64,000 nt of DNA from Ulvibacter algarum (GCA_947488905.1 CANLBJ010000002.1:310001-374000); one strand, 5' to 3'. Counted from the first letter of the stretch, positions 17,488 to 26,746 are shown. Translations and numbers: made by a program. The notes: a model not told the origin generated them from the sequence alone.

Positions 17488-18036
17488 CTACCTTATTTTT
17501 TGATACATCTGTATTTTATCGCTGTAAGTAATACCGCTTTTAAAAAAATCTTTGATAGTTCCACTAACCTCAAATCCAGAGTTTTTATATAATTGTAAGC
17601 CTAGATTATTTGTAGCATAAACATCAAGCCATACAATTTCAATATTAGAATGATTCTTAGCCCAATCTAAGGTATTGTTAATTAGTATTTTGCCTAAACC
17701 TTGATTTCTCCATTCTTCTTTGATGCCCATACCAATCATAGCGGTATGATTCATTTTTATTCTTTTACTCCCAGTTAAATCAATATTTCCGATAAGTTGC
17801 CCTTCAAATTCTGCAACTAGAAAGATGCTATTGTTACTATCAATATAGCTTGTGATAAGATGTATTTCTTTATCAAGATTGTTAGGATATTCTTCTAAAA
17901 TAAAGGGTAGTGTAGTGGTGTTTTTTATGTAGTTTCTTTTTAAATCAAGAATAGCTTGTGTATCACATATTTCGGCAAATCTAATTTTAACCTCCTTATT
18001 GTTCTTTGTTACAGCTGTCTTTGCTTTAAATTTCAA
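17488..18036 (-). CDS. GNAT-family N-acetyltransferase
   Basis: The protein fits the GNAT fold: residues about 18-180 cover the domain, with acetyl-CoA-binding segment MGIKEEWRNQGLGKILINNTL (the QGLG is motif A) and the beta5-alpha4 stretch WLDVYATNNLGLQLYKNSGFEVSG. The frame runs from a TTG at 18036. There is no ATG before the conserved domain. A true Shine-Dalgarno sequence, AAGGAGG (minus strand, 17997-17991), stands 5 bp before an ATT codon at 17985, which would give a start IRFAEICD typical of this family. ATT may therefore be the real start. The gene is separated by 21 bp from rluF upstream and may be co-transcribed with it. The substrate is unknown. Confidence 0.85.
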   Translation of the reverse strand: MKFKAKTAVTKNNKEVKIRFAEICDTQAILDLKRNYIKNTTTLPFILEEYPNNLDKEIHLITSYIDSNNSIFLVAEFEGQLIGNIDLTGSKRIKMNHTAMIGMGIKEEWRNQGLGKILINNTLDWAKNHSNIEIVWLDVYATNNLGLQLYKNSGFEVSGTIKDFFKSGITYSDKIQMYQKIR

Positions 18037-18057
18037 CTTTTATTTTTCTTTTTTAAA

Positions 18058-18933
18058 TTAATCGTACCTGTTATTTCTCCCGCGTCTTCTTCCAGGGTTA
18101 TTCAATCTAGATTCTCTTTTAGGAGCCTCATTTCTTGGGCGATTTCTATTAGCATCACCAGTTTTTGGCGCTAATTTTCTTTTTTCTTCTGCATCTATAA
18201 AAGAGGCATTTTCACTTTTTGCAACAGCATCTTTTAATCCTTGCAGTTCTTCTTTAGTAAGATCACGCCACTCTCCATAAGGTAGATCACCAAGCTCTAT
18301 ATTCATTATTCTCTCTCGCTTGAGTTCCATAACTTCATAGTCAAGGTACTCACACATACGGCGTATTTGTCTATTAAGCCCTTGTACTAGAATAATCCTA
18401 AAAACAAAACGGCTTACTTGCTCTACAAAACATTTTTTAGTGGTCGTTTCTAGTTCGTCAAGCGGTACACCATTTCCCATTCTTCTAATAAACTCAGAAG
18501 TAATAGGTCTATCTACTTTTACAAAGTATTCTTTCTCGTGGCTATTTCCAGCTCGTAAAATTTTGTTTACAATGTCACCATCGTTGGTCATTAATAATAA
18601 GCCTTCACTAGGTTTGTCTAAACGCCCTACGTGAAAAATACGTTCTTTATGGCCTATATAATCTACTACATTGCCTTCTACTCGTAGGTCTGTAGTACAA
18701 GTAATACCTACTGGTTTATTGAGAACTATATAAACTAGATTGTTATTTTCTGAAATAAGATTGCCTTCTACATGGATTACGTCATCTGGCATAGCGCGAT
18801 CACCAAGACTTACTGGGTTTCCATTTAAAGTAACCTTTCCTTCCTCGATAAGTTTATCTGCTTGTCTTCTTGAGCAGTAACCGCTATCGCTAATTGCTTT
18901 ATTTAATCTAGTAGAATCTGGATGATTTGCCAT
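18058..18933 (-). CDS. rluF: 23S rRNA pseudouridine synthase, RluF type
   Basis: The 291-residue enzyme makes a pseudouridine in 23S rRNA helix 80 (the RluF/RluB group of the RsuA family). An S4 RNA-binding domain (about 8-55, SGYCSRRQADKLIEEGKV) precedes the catalytic domain with the signature GRLDKPSEGLLLMTND, containing the catalytic Asp, and LVQGLNRQIRRMCEYL. The RluF assignment rests on the ITCTTD and MCEYLDYEVMELKRERIMNIELG stretches. The C-terminus is a basic, Arg/Asn-rich tail (about 250-291) typical of Bacteroidetes homologs. A perfect -7 box ends 4 bp from the ATG, suggesting a nearly leaderless mRNA. Confidence 0.92.
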   Translation of the reverse strand: MANHPDSTRLNKAISDSGYCSRRQADKLIEEGKVTLNGNPVSLGDRAMPDDVIHVEGNLISENNNLVYIVLNKPVGITCTTDLRVEGNVVDYIGHKERIFHVGRLDKPSEGLLLMTNDGDIVNKILRAGNSHEKEYFVKVDRPITSEFIRRMGNGVPLDELETTTKKCFVEQVSRFVFRIILVQGLNRQIRRMCEYLDYEVMELKRERIMNIELGDLPYGEWRDLTKEELQGLKDAVAKSENASFIDAEEKRKLAPKTGDANRNRPRNEAPKRESRLNNPGRRRGRNNRYD

Positions 18934-18937
18934 ACTG

Positions 18938-18945
18938 CAAAGATA
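18938..18945 (-). promoter_or_regulatory. -7 promoter box of rluF, almost at the start codon
   Basis: The minus strand reads TATCTTTG with only four bases before ATG. If used, transcription would begin at or next to the start codon. Confidence 0.5.
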
Positions 18946-19031
18946 GTATAAAGACCTATAGTTAAAGTTAATTTAAACCTTTTAAAGAACTCATTATTTT
19001 CTAGTAAATTTACGACAAACATAAATTTATC

Positions 19032-20549
19032 ATGGCAATATTAGGTTCGCTTATCAAAGGCGCAATAGATCTCAAAGACACTTTTACTTCAGAGGGTTCT
19101 CCCGTTACAGAACAACAAGAGGTACTTAAAAGTTTATTAGATCAAGCAAAAAATACAGCCTTTGGTAAATATTATGGTTTTAGTAAAATCTTAGAATCAG
19201 ATACAATTTCTTCTGCATTTGCTAAAGCAATCCCGTTTTATGATTATCATAAAATGAAAAGAGATTGGTGGTGCAAAGTAGAAGATGGGCTTGAAGATAT
19301 TGTATGGCCAGGTAAACCTCGCTATTTTGCATTAAGTAGCGGTACCACAGGAAAAAAGAGTAAACGTATTCCTGTAACAGATGCAATGATTACAGCTATA
19401 CGTGATGCAGGTATACAACAAGTATCTGCGCTATCTAATTTTGATTTGCCTTCAGATTTTTTTGAAAAAGAAATTATGATGCTCGGTAGTTCTACAGATC
19501 TTACAGAAAGAGACGAGTTTTTAGAGGGTGAGATTAGTGGTATATCTGCTAGTAACATTCCTTTTTGGTTTAAAGGTTATTATAAGCCGGGAGAAGATAT
19601 AGCAAAAATAGATGATTGGGATCAACGAGTGCAAACCATAGCAGAACGCGCAAAAGATTGGGACATTGGTGCTTTAAGTGGCATACCTTCTTGGATGGAG
19701 CTAATGCTAAAAAAAGTAATTGAATATCATGGTGTAAAAACGATACATGACATTTGGCCTAACCTACAGGTATTTACAAGTGGTGGTGTGGCTTTTCAGC
19801 CCTATGAAAAAAGCTTTAATTTATTGCTAGACAAACCTATCACAGTTATTGATACTTACTTAGCGAGTGAAGGGTTTATAGCATTTCAGCAGCGACCAGA
19901 GACTACTGCTATGAAGTTGGTTACAGATAACGGGATCTATTTTGAGTTTGTACCATTTAAGCCAGAATATATTCTTGAAGATGGTTCATTAAGTCAAGAT
20001 GCAGATGTAGTAACCCTAGAAAATGTAACAACAGATCAAGATTATGTGTTAATAATGAGTACGGTTTCTGGTACTTGGCGATATTTAATAGGAGATACCA
20101 TAGCTTTTACAGATGTAGAAAAAGCAGAAATCATTATTACTGGAAGAACAAAATTTTTCTTAAATGTTGTAGGTTCTCAGCTTTCGGTAAATAAAATGGA
20201 TACGGCGTTAAGAGAGTTAGAACAAAAATTTGATATTGAGATTCCTGAGTTTACAGTAGCTGCTGTACAAAAAGATGGAGCGTTTTACCATCATTGGTAT
20301 TTAGGTACAGAGAGTGATATTGACACAGGAAAACTAAGAGATGCCTTAGATGAAGCGCTGAAAGAATCAAATAAAAATTATAGAGTTGCCAGAAGTAAAT
20401 CATTAAAAGGAGTTATTGTTAGCACAGTCTCTCCTTCAAAATTTAATGACTGGAATGGTGAAAACAAGAAAAAAGGAGGTCAGGTAAAAATGGCACGAGT
20501 GATGAAAGAAGATAAATTTAAAGATTGGCAAGCCTTTGTGGGAGAATAG
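19032..20549 (+). CDS. GH3-family acyl-acid amido synthetase-like protein
   Basis: The 505-residue protein belongs to the GH3 family of the ANL (adenylating) superfamily, in which plant members join amino acids to jasmonate or auxin. An adenylation P-loop-like motif is visible (about 100: ALSSGTTGKKSKRIPVT), followed by SGGVAFQPYE, YLASEGFIAFQQ and the ISGTWRYLIGDTIAFTD-type segment (SGTWRYLIGDTIAFTD). The C-terminal domain (about 385-500) ends GGQVKMARVMKEDKF. Bacterial members have no assigned substrate that I can name. A lipoprotein gene follows after 38 bp and may be in the same transcript. A weak TAAATTTA box lies at 19005-19012. Confidence 0.9.
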   Translation: MAILGSLIKGAIDLKDTFTSEGSPVTEQQEVLKSLLDQAKNTAFGKYYGFSKILESDTISSAFAKAIPFYDYHKMKRDWWCKVEDGLEDIVWPGKPRYFALSSGTTGKKSKRIPVTDAMITAIRDAGIQQVSALSNFDLPSDFFEKEIMMLGSSTDLTERDEFLEGEISGISASNIPFWFKGYYKPGEDIAKIDDWDQRVQTIAERAKDWDIGALSGIPSWMELMLKKVIEYHGVKTIHDIWPNLQVFTSGGVAFQPYEKSFNLLLDKPITVIDTYLASEGFIAFQQRPETTAMKLVTDNGIYFEFVPFKPEYILEDGSLSQDADVVTLENVTTDQDYVLIMSTVSGTWRYLIGDTIAFTDVEKAEIIITGRTKFFLNVVGSQLSVNKMDTALRELEQKFDIEIPEFTVAAVQKDGAFYHHWYLGTESDIDTGKLRDALDEALKESNKNYRVARSKSLKGVIVSTVSPSKFNDWNGENKKKGGQVKMARVMKEDKFKDWQAFVGE

Positions 20550-20587
20550 ATTAAAACCGCTTAAGTTTGTGGCATAAATAGTTAGTT

Positions 20588-21382
20588 ATGCAATTGCTTC
20601 TGAAATTTTCTTCTCTTTTAATATTGTTATTCTTTTTTAACTCTTGTAAACAAGAAACAAGAGTAGAACAAGAGTTTATGGCCTGTACTTACGCGGCTTT
20701 TGATGATAACGGTAAAGAGCTGAAGTCATTTATGAAAGAGTATGAGCAAATGTTGTTTGAGGCAGATATACTTAAGGGGACAACAGGTAAAGATTATATG
20801 CAATTGTTAGATCATCTGTCTACCGGCAACTTAGAAGATATAGTAGCTCCAGACTCATTTTTAGCAAAAGTGCAAGAAATGAAAAAACCAGATTCTGATA
20901 TTCTTACCGCTTGTCAGGCTACTATATTTCAAGATACATTACGCTATAATACATCAAAAATTTTATTGTTAGAAACGACTTTAAATGGTTTAAATCAAAC
21001 AGGTGATTTTAAACCAACCCTCATAGCAAAAAATACCGCCGAAATTTTAACAGTAGATGATTTAGAGTTAGATTTTTATAAAATGAGAGTCTATTTGTTA
21101 ATGGATATGATGTTAATCAATGCAGGTGTTTATTCTACAATAGATAGGGTAGAAGCTACACTAGAGAGGGAATTTGATCTTGATAATGCCTTAGATTTAA
21201 AATTGAATGCAGAAAGTGGTTTATCTGTTGATGAAAAGCCTACAGATATTAAAAATCTAAAAAGTTTAGTCTTAGCCTATTTAAGAAAAAATGAATCTAA
21301 TTCTGTAATACAATTAAAAGCAGAAAACGATACTGCTTACGCTACATATATAGCGGTGCAAAATGAAGTTATTGCAGCATAG
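20588..21382 (+). CDS. Lipoprotein downstream of GH3 gene, unknown function
   Basis: The 264-residue protein has a lipoprotein signal with lipobox FNSC (Cys 20). The mature part looks all-alpha: long amphipathic stretches (GKELKSFMKEYEQMLFEADILKG, VEATLEREFDLDNALDLKLN) with few glycines. I do not recognise a domain. Its close spacing (38 bp) behind the GH3 gene suggests joint expression, but no functional link can be drawn. A short out-of-frame ORF follows directly. Confidence 0.75.
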   Translation: MQLLLKFSSLLILLFFFNSCKQETRVEQEFMACTYAAFDDNGKELKSFMKEYEQMLFEADILKGTTGKDYMQLLDHLSTGNLEDIVAPDSFLAKVQEMKKPDSDILTACQATIFQDTLRYNTSKILLLETTLNGLNQTGDFKPTLIAKNTAEILTVDDLELDFYKMRVYLLMDMMLINAGVYSTIDRVEATLEREFDLDNALDLKLNAESGLSVDEKPTDIKNLKSLVLAYLRKNESNSVIQLKAENDTAYATYIAVQNEVIAA

Positions 21383-21387
21383 ATATT

Positions 21388-21498
21388 GTGAGAGAGCAAG
21401 AGGCGCAAATAAGATTTAATAGCTCGTGGGAGTCATTAAACAAAGAGCAAAAAGATGAAATTATTTTAAAATTTCCGAAGAATATAATAGATAATTAA
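21388..21498 (+). CDS. Possible 36-residue ORF (GTG start)
   Basis: A GTG-started frame of 36 codons begins six bases after the lipoprotein stop and encodes a charged peptide with SWESLNKEQKDEIILKFP. It contains a TTTCCGAAG motif at 21472-21480 and overlaps the stop of the convergent metallopeptidase-like gene by four bases. It may be a short gene, a remnant of a longer one, or chance; the upstream frame is closed. Confidence 0.25.
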   Translation: MREQEAQIRFNSSWESLNKEQKDEIILKFPKNIIDN

Positions 21499-22106
21499 TG
21501 CTCGTTAATTAAATGCATTACCTCTTCTGGAGACATATATAACCTACGTAGCTTCGCCTTATATTTTTCTGAAATATCTGCGTGATCAAGAATAAAGCTT
21601 TTTGTTTTTAAGATATAATCACCCATTCCGTGTTTAATAGCATAGGTATCTGCAGCGCGTTCTACTTCTTGAATATGTGCAGAGGAGAATAAATATTTAA
21701 TTCCGAAAATCAACATCCCAAAACTAGAGCGATCTCTATAATCCATTACATGACCTAACTCGTGACCAAGCCACCCTATCATCACATCTTTTGGTACATC
21801 ATTTATAGATAACTCTTTAGAGTCAATCTGTATTTTACGACTTATTTTTATAACGTAAGCTCTGTTTTTCTTTCCTTTAAAAAAACTAAAAAACTTAGGC
21901 TGTGCTTGCATAGTAGATTTTTTAATATTGTCTTTAAAGACAAAACTAATATCTGTTTTTGCTAATTCTGGGTAATGTGATAATGCAATAAGTGCTTCTT
22001 CTTTAATAGATGAAGGTATTGTTTTATTGTCAAGAGATATTTCTGTGGTTGCTATCATACTTAGCGGAAAATACAAGAATGCAATTAAAAAGTATGTTAA
22101 GGGCAT
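21495..22106 (-). CDS. Exported zinc-metallopeptidase-like protein
   Basis: The 203-residue protein has an N-terminal signal or anchor (about 1-20, FLIAFLYFPLSMIA) and a gluzincin-like HExxH motif at about residue 118 (WLGHELGHVMDY), followed by a glutamate-containing helix (EVERAADTYAIKHGM) that suits the third zinc ligand. It is small for a complete M48 peptidase and has no further transmembrane helices. I therefore call it metallopeptidase-like and make no claim about activity. It is 29 bp downstream of uvrB on the same strand, so it may be transcribed with it. Confidence 0.8.
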   Translation of the reverse strand: MPLTYFLIAFLYFPLSMIATTEISLDNKTIPSSIKEEALIALSHYPELAKTDISFVFKDNIKKSTMQAQPKFFSFFKGKKNRAYVIKISRKIQIDSKELSINDVPKDVMIGWLGHELGHVMDYRDRSSFGMLIFGIKYLFSSAHIQEVERAADTYAIKHGMGDYILKTKSFILDHADISEKYKAKLRRLYMSPEEVMHLINEH

Positions 22107-22135
22107 ATTAATATATTTAGGGCAAAAGCGATTAT

Positions 22136-24136
22136 TTACTCTTTAGCAAGTTCTGTCTGCCAGCGTTTAATCTTATCTCGCAACTTCGCCGCCATCATAA
22201 AGTCTAGTTCTTTTGCAGCAGTTTCCATTGCTTTACGGGTATCTCGTATTTTCTTTTCTATCTGTGGCTTTGTTAAATATTCATTCTCAGCAGACTCTGC
22301 AGCAAGACTCTCTGCAGTCTCAATAATGTAAGCATTCTTTTTACTATTTGATAAGGCATTATCAAATGACTTTTTAATCTGCGTAGGTGTAATGTTATTT
22401 TTCGTGTTGTATGCAATTTGCTTTTCACGTTTATAGTCTGTAGCATCCATAGTGAGCTGCATACTTTTAGTTATTTTATCTGCATACATAATTGCCCGCC
22501 CATTTATGTTACGTGCTGCACGACCTACAGTTTGGGTTAAAGAACGATGACTACGTAAAAACCCTTCCTTGTCTGCGTCAAGAATAGCTACAAGACTTAC
22601 CTCTGGTAAATCTAGTCCTTCACGTAACAGATTTACACCTATAAGTACATCAAAGATTCCCATACGTAAATCTTGCATAATCTCTACACGTTCTAGTGTA
22701 TCTACATCACTGTGTATGTATCTACATCGCACATTTACTCTAGATAAATATTTAGTGAGTTCTTCTGCCATACGTTTTGTAAGCGTAGTCACAAGTACGC
22801 GCTCATCTTTTTCAACTCGTATGTGTATTTCTTCTAACAAGTCATCAATCTGGTTAAGACTTGGTCTAATCTCTATAGGCGGATCTAGTAATCCTGTAGG
22901 TCTAATAATTTGTTCTACAAAGACACCACCTGTTTTTTCTAGTTCGTAATCTGCAGGTGTAGCACTTACAAAAATCACTTGATTTTGTAATAACTCAAAC
23001 TCTTCAGACTTTAAAGGTCTGTTGTCCATTGCTGCAGGAAGTCTAAAACCATAATCTACAAGATTCTCTTTTCTAGATCTATCACCACCATACATCGCGC
23101 CCACTTGCGGGATAGAAACGTGGCTTTCATCAACTACCATTAAATAATCTTCAGGAAAGTAATCAAGCAAACAGAATGGTCGTGTTCCCGGTAAACGTTT
23201 GTCTAAGTAGCGTGAATAATTCTCAATACCGCTGCAATAGCCTAGTTCTCTTATCATTTCAAGATCAAAAATAGTACGTTCTTCTAGTCTTTTTGCTTCT
23301 AGATGTTTTCCTATCTCTTTAAAATAATCTACTTGTTTTACAAGATCTTGCTGTATCTCCCAGATGGCATCTTTTAATACATCTGGCGATGTCACAAACA
23401 TATTTGCTGGGTAAATAGTAAGACGTTCAAATTTTTCTAGAACCTCATTATTCTCAGGGTTGAAAGCTTCAATCTCTTCAATCTCATCACCAAAAAAGTG
23501 AATTCTATAGGCGTTATCTGCATAACTAGGAAAAACATCTAAAGTATCTCCTTTAATTCTAAAACGCCCATGGCTAAACTCTGCCTCAGTACGTGAATAT
23601 AGACTGTGCACAAGTTGGTGTAATAATTTTGTTCTAGATATTATCTGCCCAGACTCAAGTGAAATTACACTTTTCTTAAACTCAGCAGGATTACCTATAC
23701 CGTAAATACACGATACAGATGCCACCACAATCACATCTCGCCGTCCAGAAAGTAGGGCAGAAGTGGTGCTCAGTCGCATTACTTCTATCTCTTCATTAAT
23801 GGAGAGATCTTTCTCAATAAAGGTTCCGCTTGACGGAATAAATGCTTCTGGCTGGTAATAATCATAATAAGAAACATAATACTCTACAGCATTATTAGGA
23901 AACAGGTTTTTAAACTCTGTATACAGCTGAGCTGCGAGTGTTTTGTTATGCGCAAGCACCAATGTTGGTTTTTGCGTTTTTTCAATCACGTTAGCCACCG
24001 TAAATGTCTTACCACTACCGGTAACACCCAGTAGGGTTTGGTATTTTTCTCCAGACTCAATGCCTGTAACTAATGCTTTTATAGCAGATGGTTGATCTCC
24101 GGTGGGCGAAAAAGGTGAAACAATGTTAAACTTCAT
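22136..24136 (-). CDS. uvrB: Excinuclease ABC subunit B
   Basis: UvrB is the DNA-damage verification helicase of nucleotide excision repair, loaded by UvrA and cut beside by UvrC. I place the start at the ATG at 24136 (MKFNIVSPFSPTGDQPSAI); a TTG nine bases upstream is unlikely. The 666 residues hold all helicase motifs: Walker A LLGVTGSGKTFT, the beta-hairpin segment YYDYYQPEAFIPSSGTFIEKD, the DESH box VVDESHVSIPQVG, and motif VI QTVGRAARN. The C-terminal UVR domain is the UvrC contact (about 625-666, KKIRDTRKAMETAAKELDFMMAAKLRD). A TATTTTTG box ends 6 bp before the ATG, so the mRNA may be nearly leaderless. Confidence 0.98.
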   Translation of the reverse strand: MKFNIVSPFSPTGDQPSAIKALVTGIESGEKYQTLLGVTGSGKTFTVANVIEKTQKPTLVLAHNKTLAAQLYTEFKNLFPNNAVEYYVSYYDYYQPEAFIPSSGTFIEKDLSINEEIEVMRLSTTSALLSGRRDVIVVASVSCIYGIGNPAEFKKSVISLESGQIISRTKLLHQLVHSLYSRTEAEFSHGRFRIKGDTLDVFPSYADNAYRIHFFGDEIEEIEAFNPENNEVLEKFERLTIYPANMFVTSPDVLKDAIWEIQQDLVKQVDYFKEIGKHLEAKRLEERTIFDLEMIRELGYCSGIENYSRYLDKRLPGTRPFCLLDYFPEDYLMVVDESHVSIPQVGAMYGGDRSRKENLVDYGFRLPAAMDNRPLKSEEFELLQNQVIFVSATPADYELEKTGGVFVEQIIRPTGLLDPPIEIRPSLNQIDDLLEEIHIRVEKDERVLVTTLTKRMAEELTKYLSRVNVRCRYIHSDVDTLERVEIMQDLRMGIFDVLIGVNLLREGLDLPEVSLVAILDADKEGFLRSHRSLTQTVGRAARNINGRAIMYADKITKSMQLTMDATDYKREKQIAYNTKNNITPTQIKKSFDNALSNSKKNAYIIETAESLAAESAENEYLTKPQIEKKIRDTRKAMETAAKELDFMMAAKLRDKIKRWQTELAKE

Positions 24137-24142
24137 ATCTAA

Positions 24143-24150
24143 CAAAAATA
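24143..24150 (-). promoter_or_regulatory. -7 promoter box of uvrB, close to the start codon
   Basis: The minus strand reads TATTTTTG, matching TAnnTTTG, six bases before the ATG. A TTTCCGCAG near-copy of the dispersed motif lies just upstream (24161-24170). Confidence 0.45.
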
Positions 24151-24266
24151 AGGATTATTTCTGCGGAAATGTGCTGCATTGACAATAGCTTAACATTTTT
24201 GAAAAAGACCACTATCACTGAAAGAACAAAGTAGAAAGACCGCTGTTTTAAAAGATAATATATGCT

Positions 24267-26693
24267 TCAATAATTAACATATACAAATCCCAACAAAGGC
24301 TTCGTAAAATTAGGGTCATTTAAGTGTAGCGAATAATAATAAGTACCAACAGGAACTAGCTTTTCTTGATAAAATAAACCGTCATTAGGTATGCCATCCC
24401 AAAGACCTAATTCTGGACCGCCTTCGTAGATTTGGGTGCCATAACGATTGTATATTTTAAGGTGATATTCTTCAAATATATTTTGTAAACCATCTATATT
24501 AAACACATCATTTATAGTATCATTATTAGGTGAAAAACCTTCAGGAATTTGAGGCGGGCAATTTTCTGTTTTAATTAAAAAAGAAGCAATTGTGAAGCAA
24601 ATCTCGTTTTTTAGTCTTATAAAAATAACTTGTGGATCTTCTGTATTACTGAAATTTTCTGGATCAAATATCACATTAGTTTGTAATAAAGCGTCTTCTT
24701 CTGTTAGGTAATAAGAAGTGATACCATCAATGAGACTTGTTGCAATTTCGTCTTGATCTCTAAGGTTAAAAAATGCCGTGTTAAACCCTAGATCACACTC
24801 AGTTAAATCTGGCAAAGGTGGAATCTTTGGGATGTTTCCGAAGTTAGTATCTACCGTCCATTTATTATTAGTTTCGTCTAGTTCTTCTACAATACCTTGA
24901 CCATCGCCAGTATCATCTACAATGGCCTCTAGTATAAAAGAATCTGGGGTCGAGGCAGGAAATGTAAAAGAAATATATCCTGTCTCACTACCGCCAATAA
25001 CAATGTCTGCCTGGGTTTCTGCTTGGGCAACTAAATAAGTATCTACATAAAAAGCAATGGGAGTATCTGCTGGTAATATGGCGGTGCCTTCTAGATTAGA
25101 GACCACATATTCAATCTCTATTTCTCGCATACGGCACGCAAACACCTCTGACGTAAACGTGATAGTCGCATCTGGTAATGGACACAAAGCAACACCTATA
25201 GAGAAGGATTCTATAATAAAACAATCTGCATTTTCTACCCTTGCAAAAATGGCAAGTAACGGACTTTCGGTTTCAAAACCGTCTGGGTTTATAATGGGGT
25301 TTTCTTGGTTCTCAGCATCTTCTTGAGTTAGATAAAACGTGACGTTTGTAACGTTACCGATGATAGTAATGGCGTCATTTAAATCGAAAACTTCTACGCC
25401 CACGGCATTACAAATTTCTAAATTTTCTACTGTAAAATCTGGAAAAACTAGTAGATGTACTGGCGCACTGTCTTCGTTATTATCTTCTATGATTTCTTCT
25501 ACTATGCCGGTACCATTACCGGTGTCATCAACAACAACGCGTAGGGTAAAATCTGCAGGTATGCTAGACGGAATAACTAGTGTCTCAAAACCTATGGCAG
25601 AGCCGCCTATGGGGATTTCTATAGTAGTTTGTGACTGGGCAATTAGAGTGTTATTTGCGTAAAATGCAATGGGCGTATTTACGGGTAGTGGGGCAGAGCT
25701 GTTTTCATTAAAGACGGTGTACTTTAATTCTAGGGTTCTATTACCGCAAACTGGATCAAAAGAATTTTCTGTAATCTCTATGGTGGCTTCTGGTAACTCG
25801 CTATTAAAAACAGTGACAATGTTATTAATCATCACAAAATCTTGCCCAGAGTTTAGGTCTATAATAGCCTGTGTATCTCCCGCATTTATTAATGTCTCAA
25901 CATTATAAACATCAATATCCATATTATAAAGGTCATCTGCTCCCGTAAAACTATTAGTGCTGTTAAAGGCGTTGTTGACAGGATTAAGCGGAGGATTACC
26001 TATTAAGGTTCCGTTAATTCTCAGTGATTCTTCTACGGCTAGAGAGCTATCTCCTTCCCAGGCAAGAAACCCAATTTTTGCACCGTCTGAGTCTATGACG
26101 TTAAGATTGTCAAGCACAATGCTAAGTTGATTTTCTGAAATATTAACGCTTTCTAATCCTTCAAATATGTTGATGTTTCTTAGGTTAAAAGATGGGTCTT
26201 CATAGATGAGTGTGACCGCCCAACCTGCAAAGTTGGTAGAGTTACCTGTACAGTAGTAATCTATGTTTGCAGAAACGTCAAGATCTGTTAGTGTGTATGT
26301 TCCGTTTCCATTTGCTAGTATAATATCTGTGACATCTGCTACTGCTGCGAAGTAGGTGTATTCACTACCGCCAGATAAAAATGAAAGTGTAAAGTCACGT
26401 TCTGCAATAACTTGGGTTCCGTTAAGGTTTACTTCAAGGTCTCCTGGGTCTAGACTTCCTGCCCAATAAAGATAAGCTGCAACGACAGTCTGTGAAGGTA
26501 ATAATGTTAGTTCTGCGCTTGTTGTGGTTAATTGCTCACAAGGATCATCTGCTCCGTTTTCTCTGGTGTTTTGTGTATTACCAAAGGCTAAGTAATCATA
26601 ACGCCCATTAAAAGATTCAAATAATTGTACGTCCTGCGCTTGGGCAGAAAGACATATTAAAAGAAAAAATAGTAGGGACGTTAGCCGTCTCAT
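24267..26693 (-). CDS. Secreted T9SS type-B sorted protein with repeated beta domains
   Basis: The 808-residue protein has a signal peptide (1-20, ending AQAQ). An N-terminal beta domain of about 280 residues follows (AYLYWAGSL, YYCTGNSTNFAGWAVTLIYED). Two copies of a CARDB-like repeat (about 300-410 and 515-625: PVNTPIAFYANNTLIAQSQT and LPADTPIAFYVDTYLVAQAET) alternate with YYLTEEDA-type modules. The C-terminus (from about 720) is the gliding-motility-associated/type-B sorting domain: IPEGFSPNNDTINDVFNIDG, IYNRYGTQIYEG, LWDGIPNDG, VPVGTYYYSLHLN. Such proteins are exported by the type IX system and attached to the cell surface or released. Adhesin-like use is inferred. Confidence 0.9.
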   Translation of the reverse strand: MRRLTSLLFFLLICLSAQAQDVQLFESFNGRYDYLAFGNTQNTRENGADDPCEQLTTTSAELTLLPSQTVVAAYLYWAGSLDPGDLEVNLNGTQVIAERDFTLSFLSGGSEYTYFAAVADVTDIILANGNGTYTLTDLDVSANIDYYCTGNSTNFAGWAVTLIYEDPSFNLRNINIFEGLESVNISENQLSIVLDNLNVIDSDGAKIGFLAWEGDSSLAVEESLRINGTLIGNPPLNPVNNAFNSTNSFTGADDLYNMDIDVYNVETLINAGDTQAIIDLNSGQDFVMINNIVTVFNSELPEATIEITENSFDPVCGNRTLELKYTVFNENSSAPLPVNTPIAFYANNTLIAQSQTTIEIPIGGSAIGFETLVIPSSIPADFTLRVVVDDTGNGTGIVEEIIEDNNEDSAPVHLLVFPDFTVENLEICNAVGVEVFDLNDAITIIGNVTNVTFYLTQEDAENQENPIINPDGFETESPLLAIFARVENADCFIIESFSIGVALCPLPDATITFTSEVFACRMREIEIEYVVSNLEGTAILPADTPIAFYVDTYLVAQAETQADIVIGGSETGYISFTFPASTPDSFILEAIVDDTGDGQGIVEELDETNNKWTVDTNFGNIPKIPPLPDLTECDLGFNTAFFNLRDQDEIATSLIDGITSYYLTEEDALLQTNVIFDPENFSNTEDPQVIFIRLKNEICFTIASFLIKTENCPPQIPEGFSPNNDTINDVFNIDGLQNIFEEYHLKIYNRYGTQIYEGGPELGLWDGIPNDGLFYQEKLVPVGTYYYSLHLNDPNFTKPLLGFVYVNY

Positions 26694-26746
26694 AAGGTGG
26701 TTGATTATTGTTTAAATATAATCAATTCGCTTAAAAGGTAACTAAG

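Noticed and set aside
19032-20549. Plant-hormone role for the GH3-family gene
   Set aside because: Homology to the family alone does not give the substrate, and nothing else in the window concerns auxin or jasmonate.
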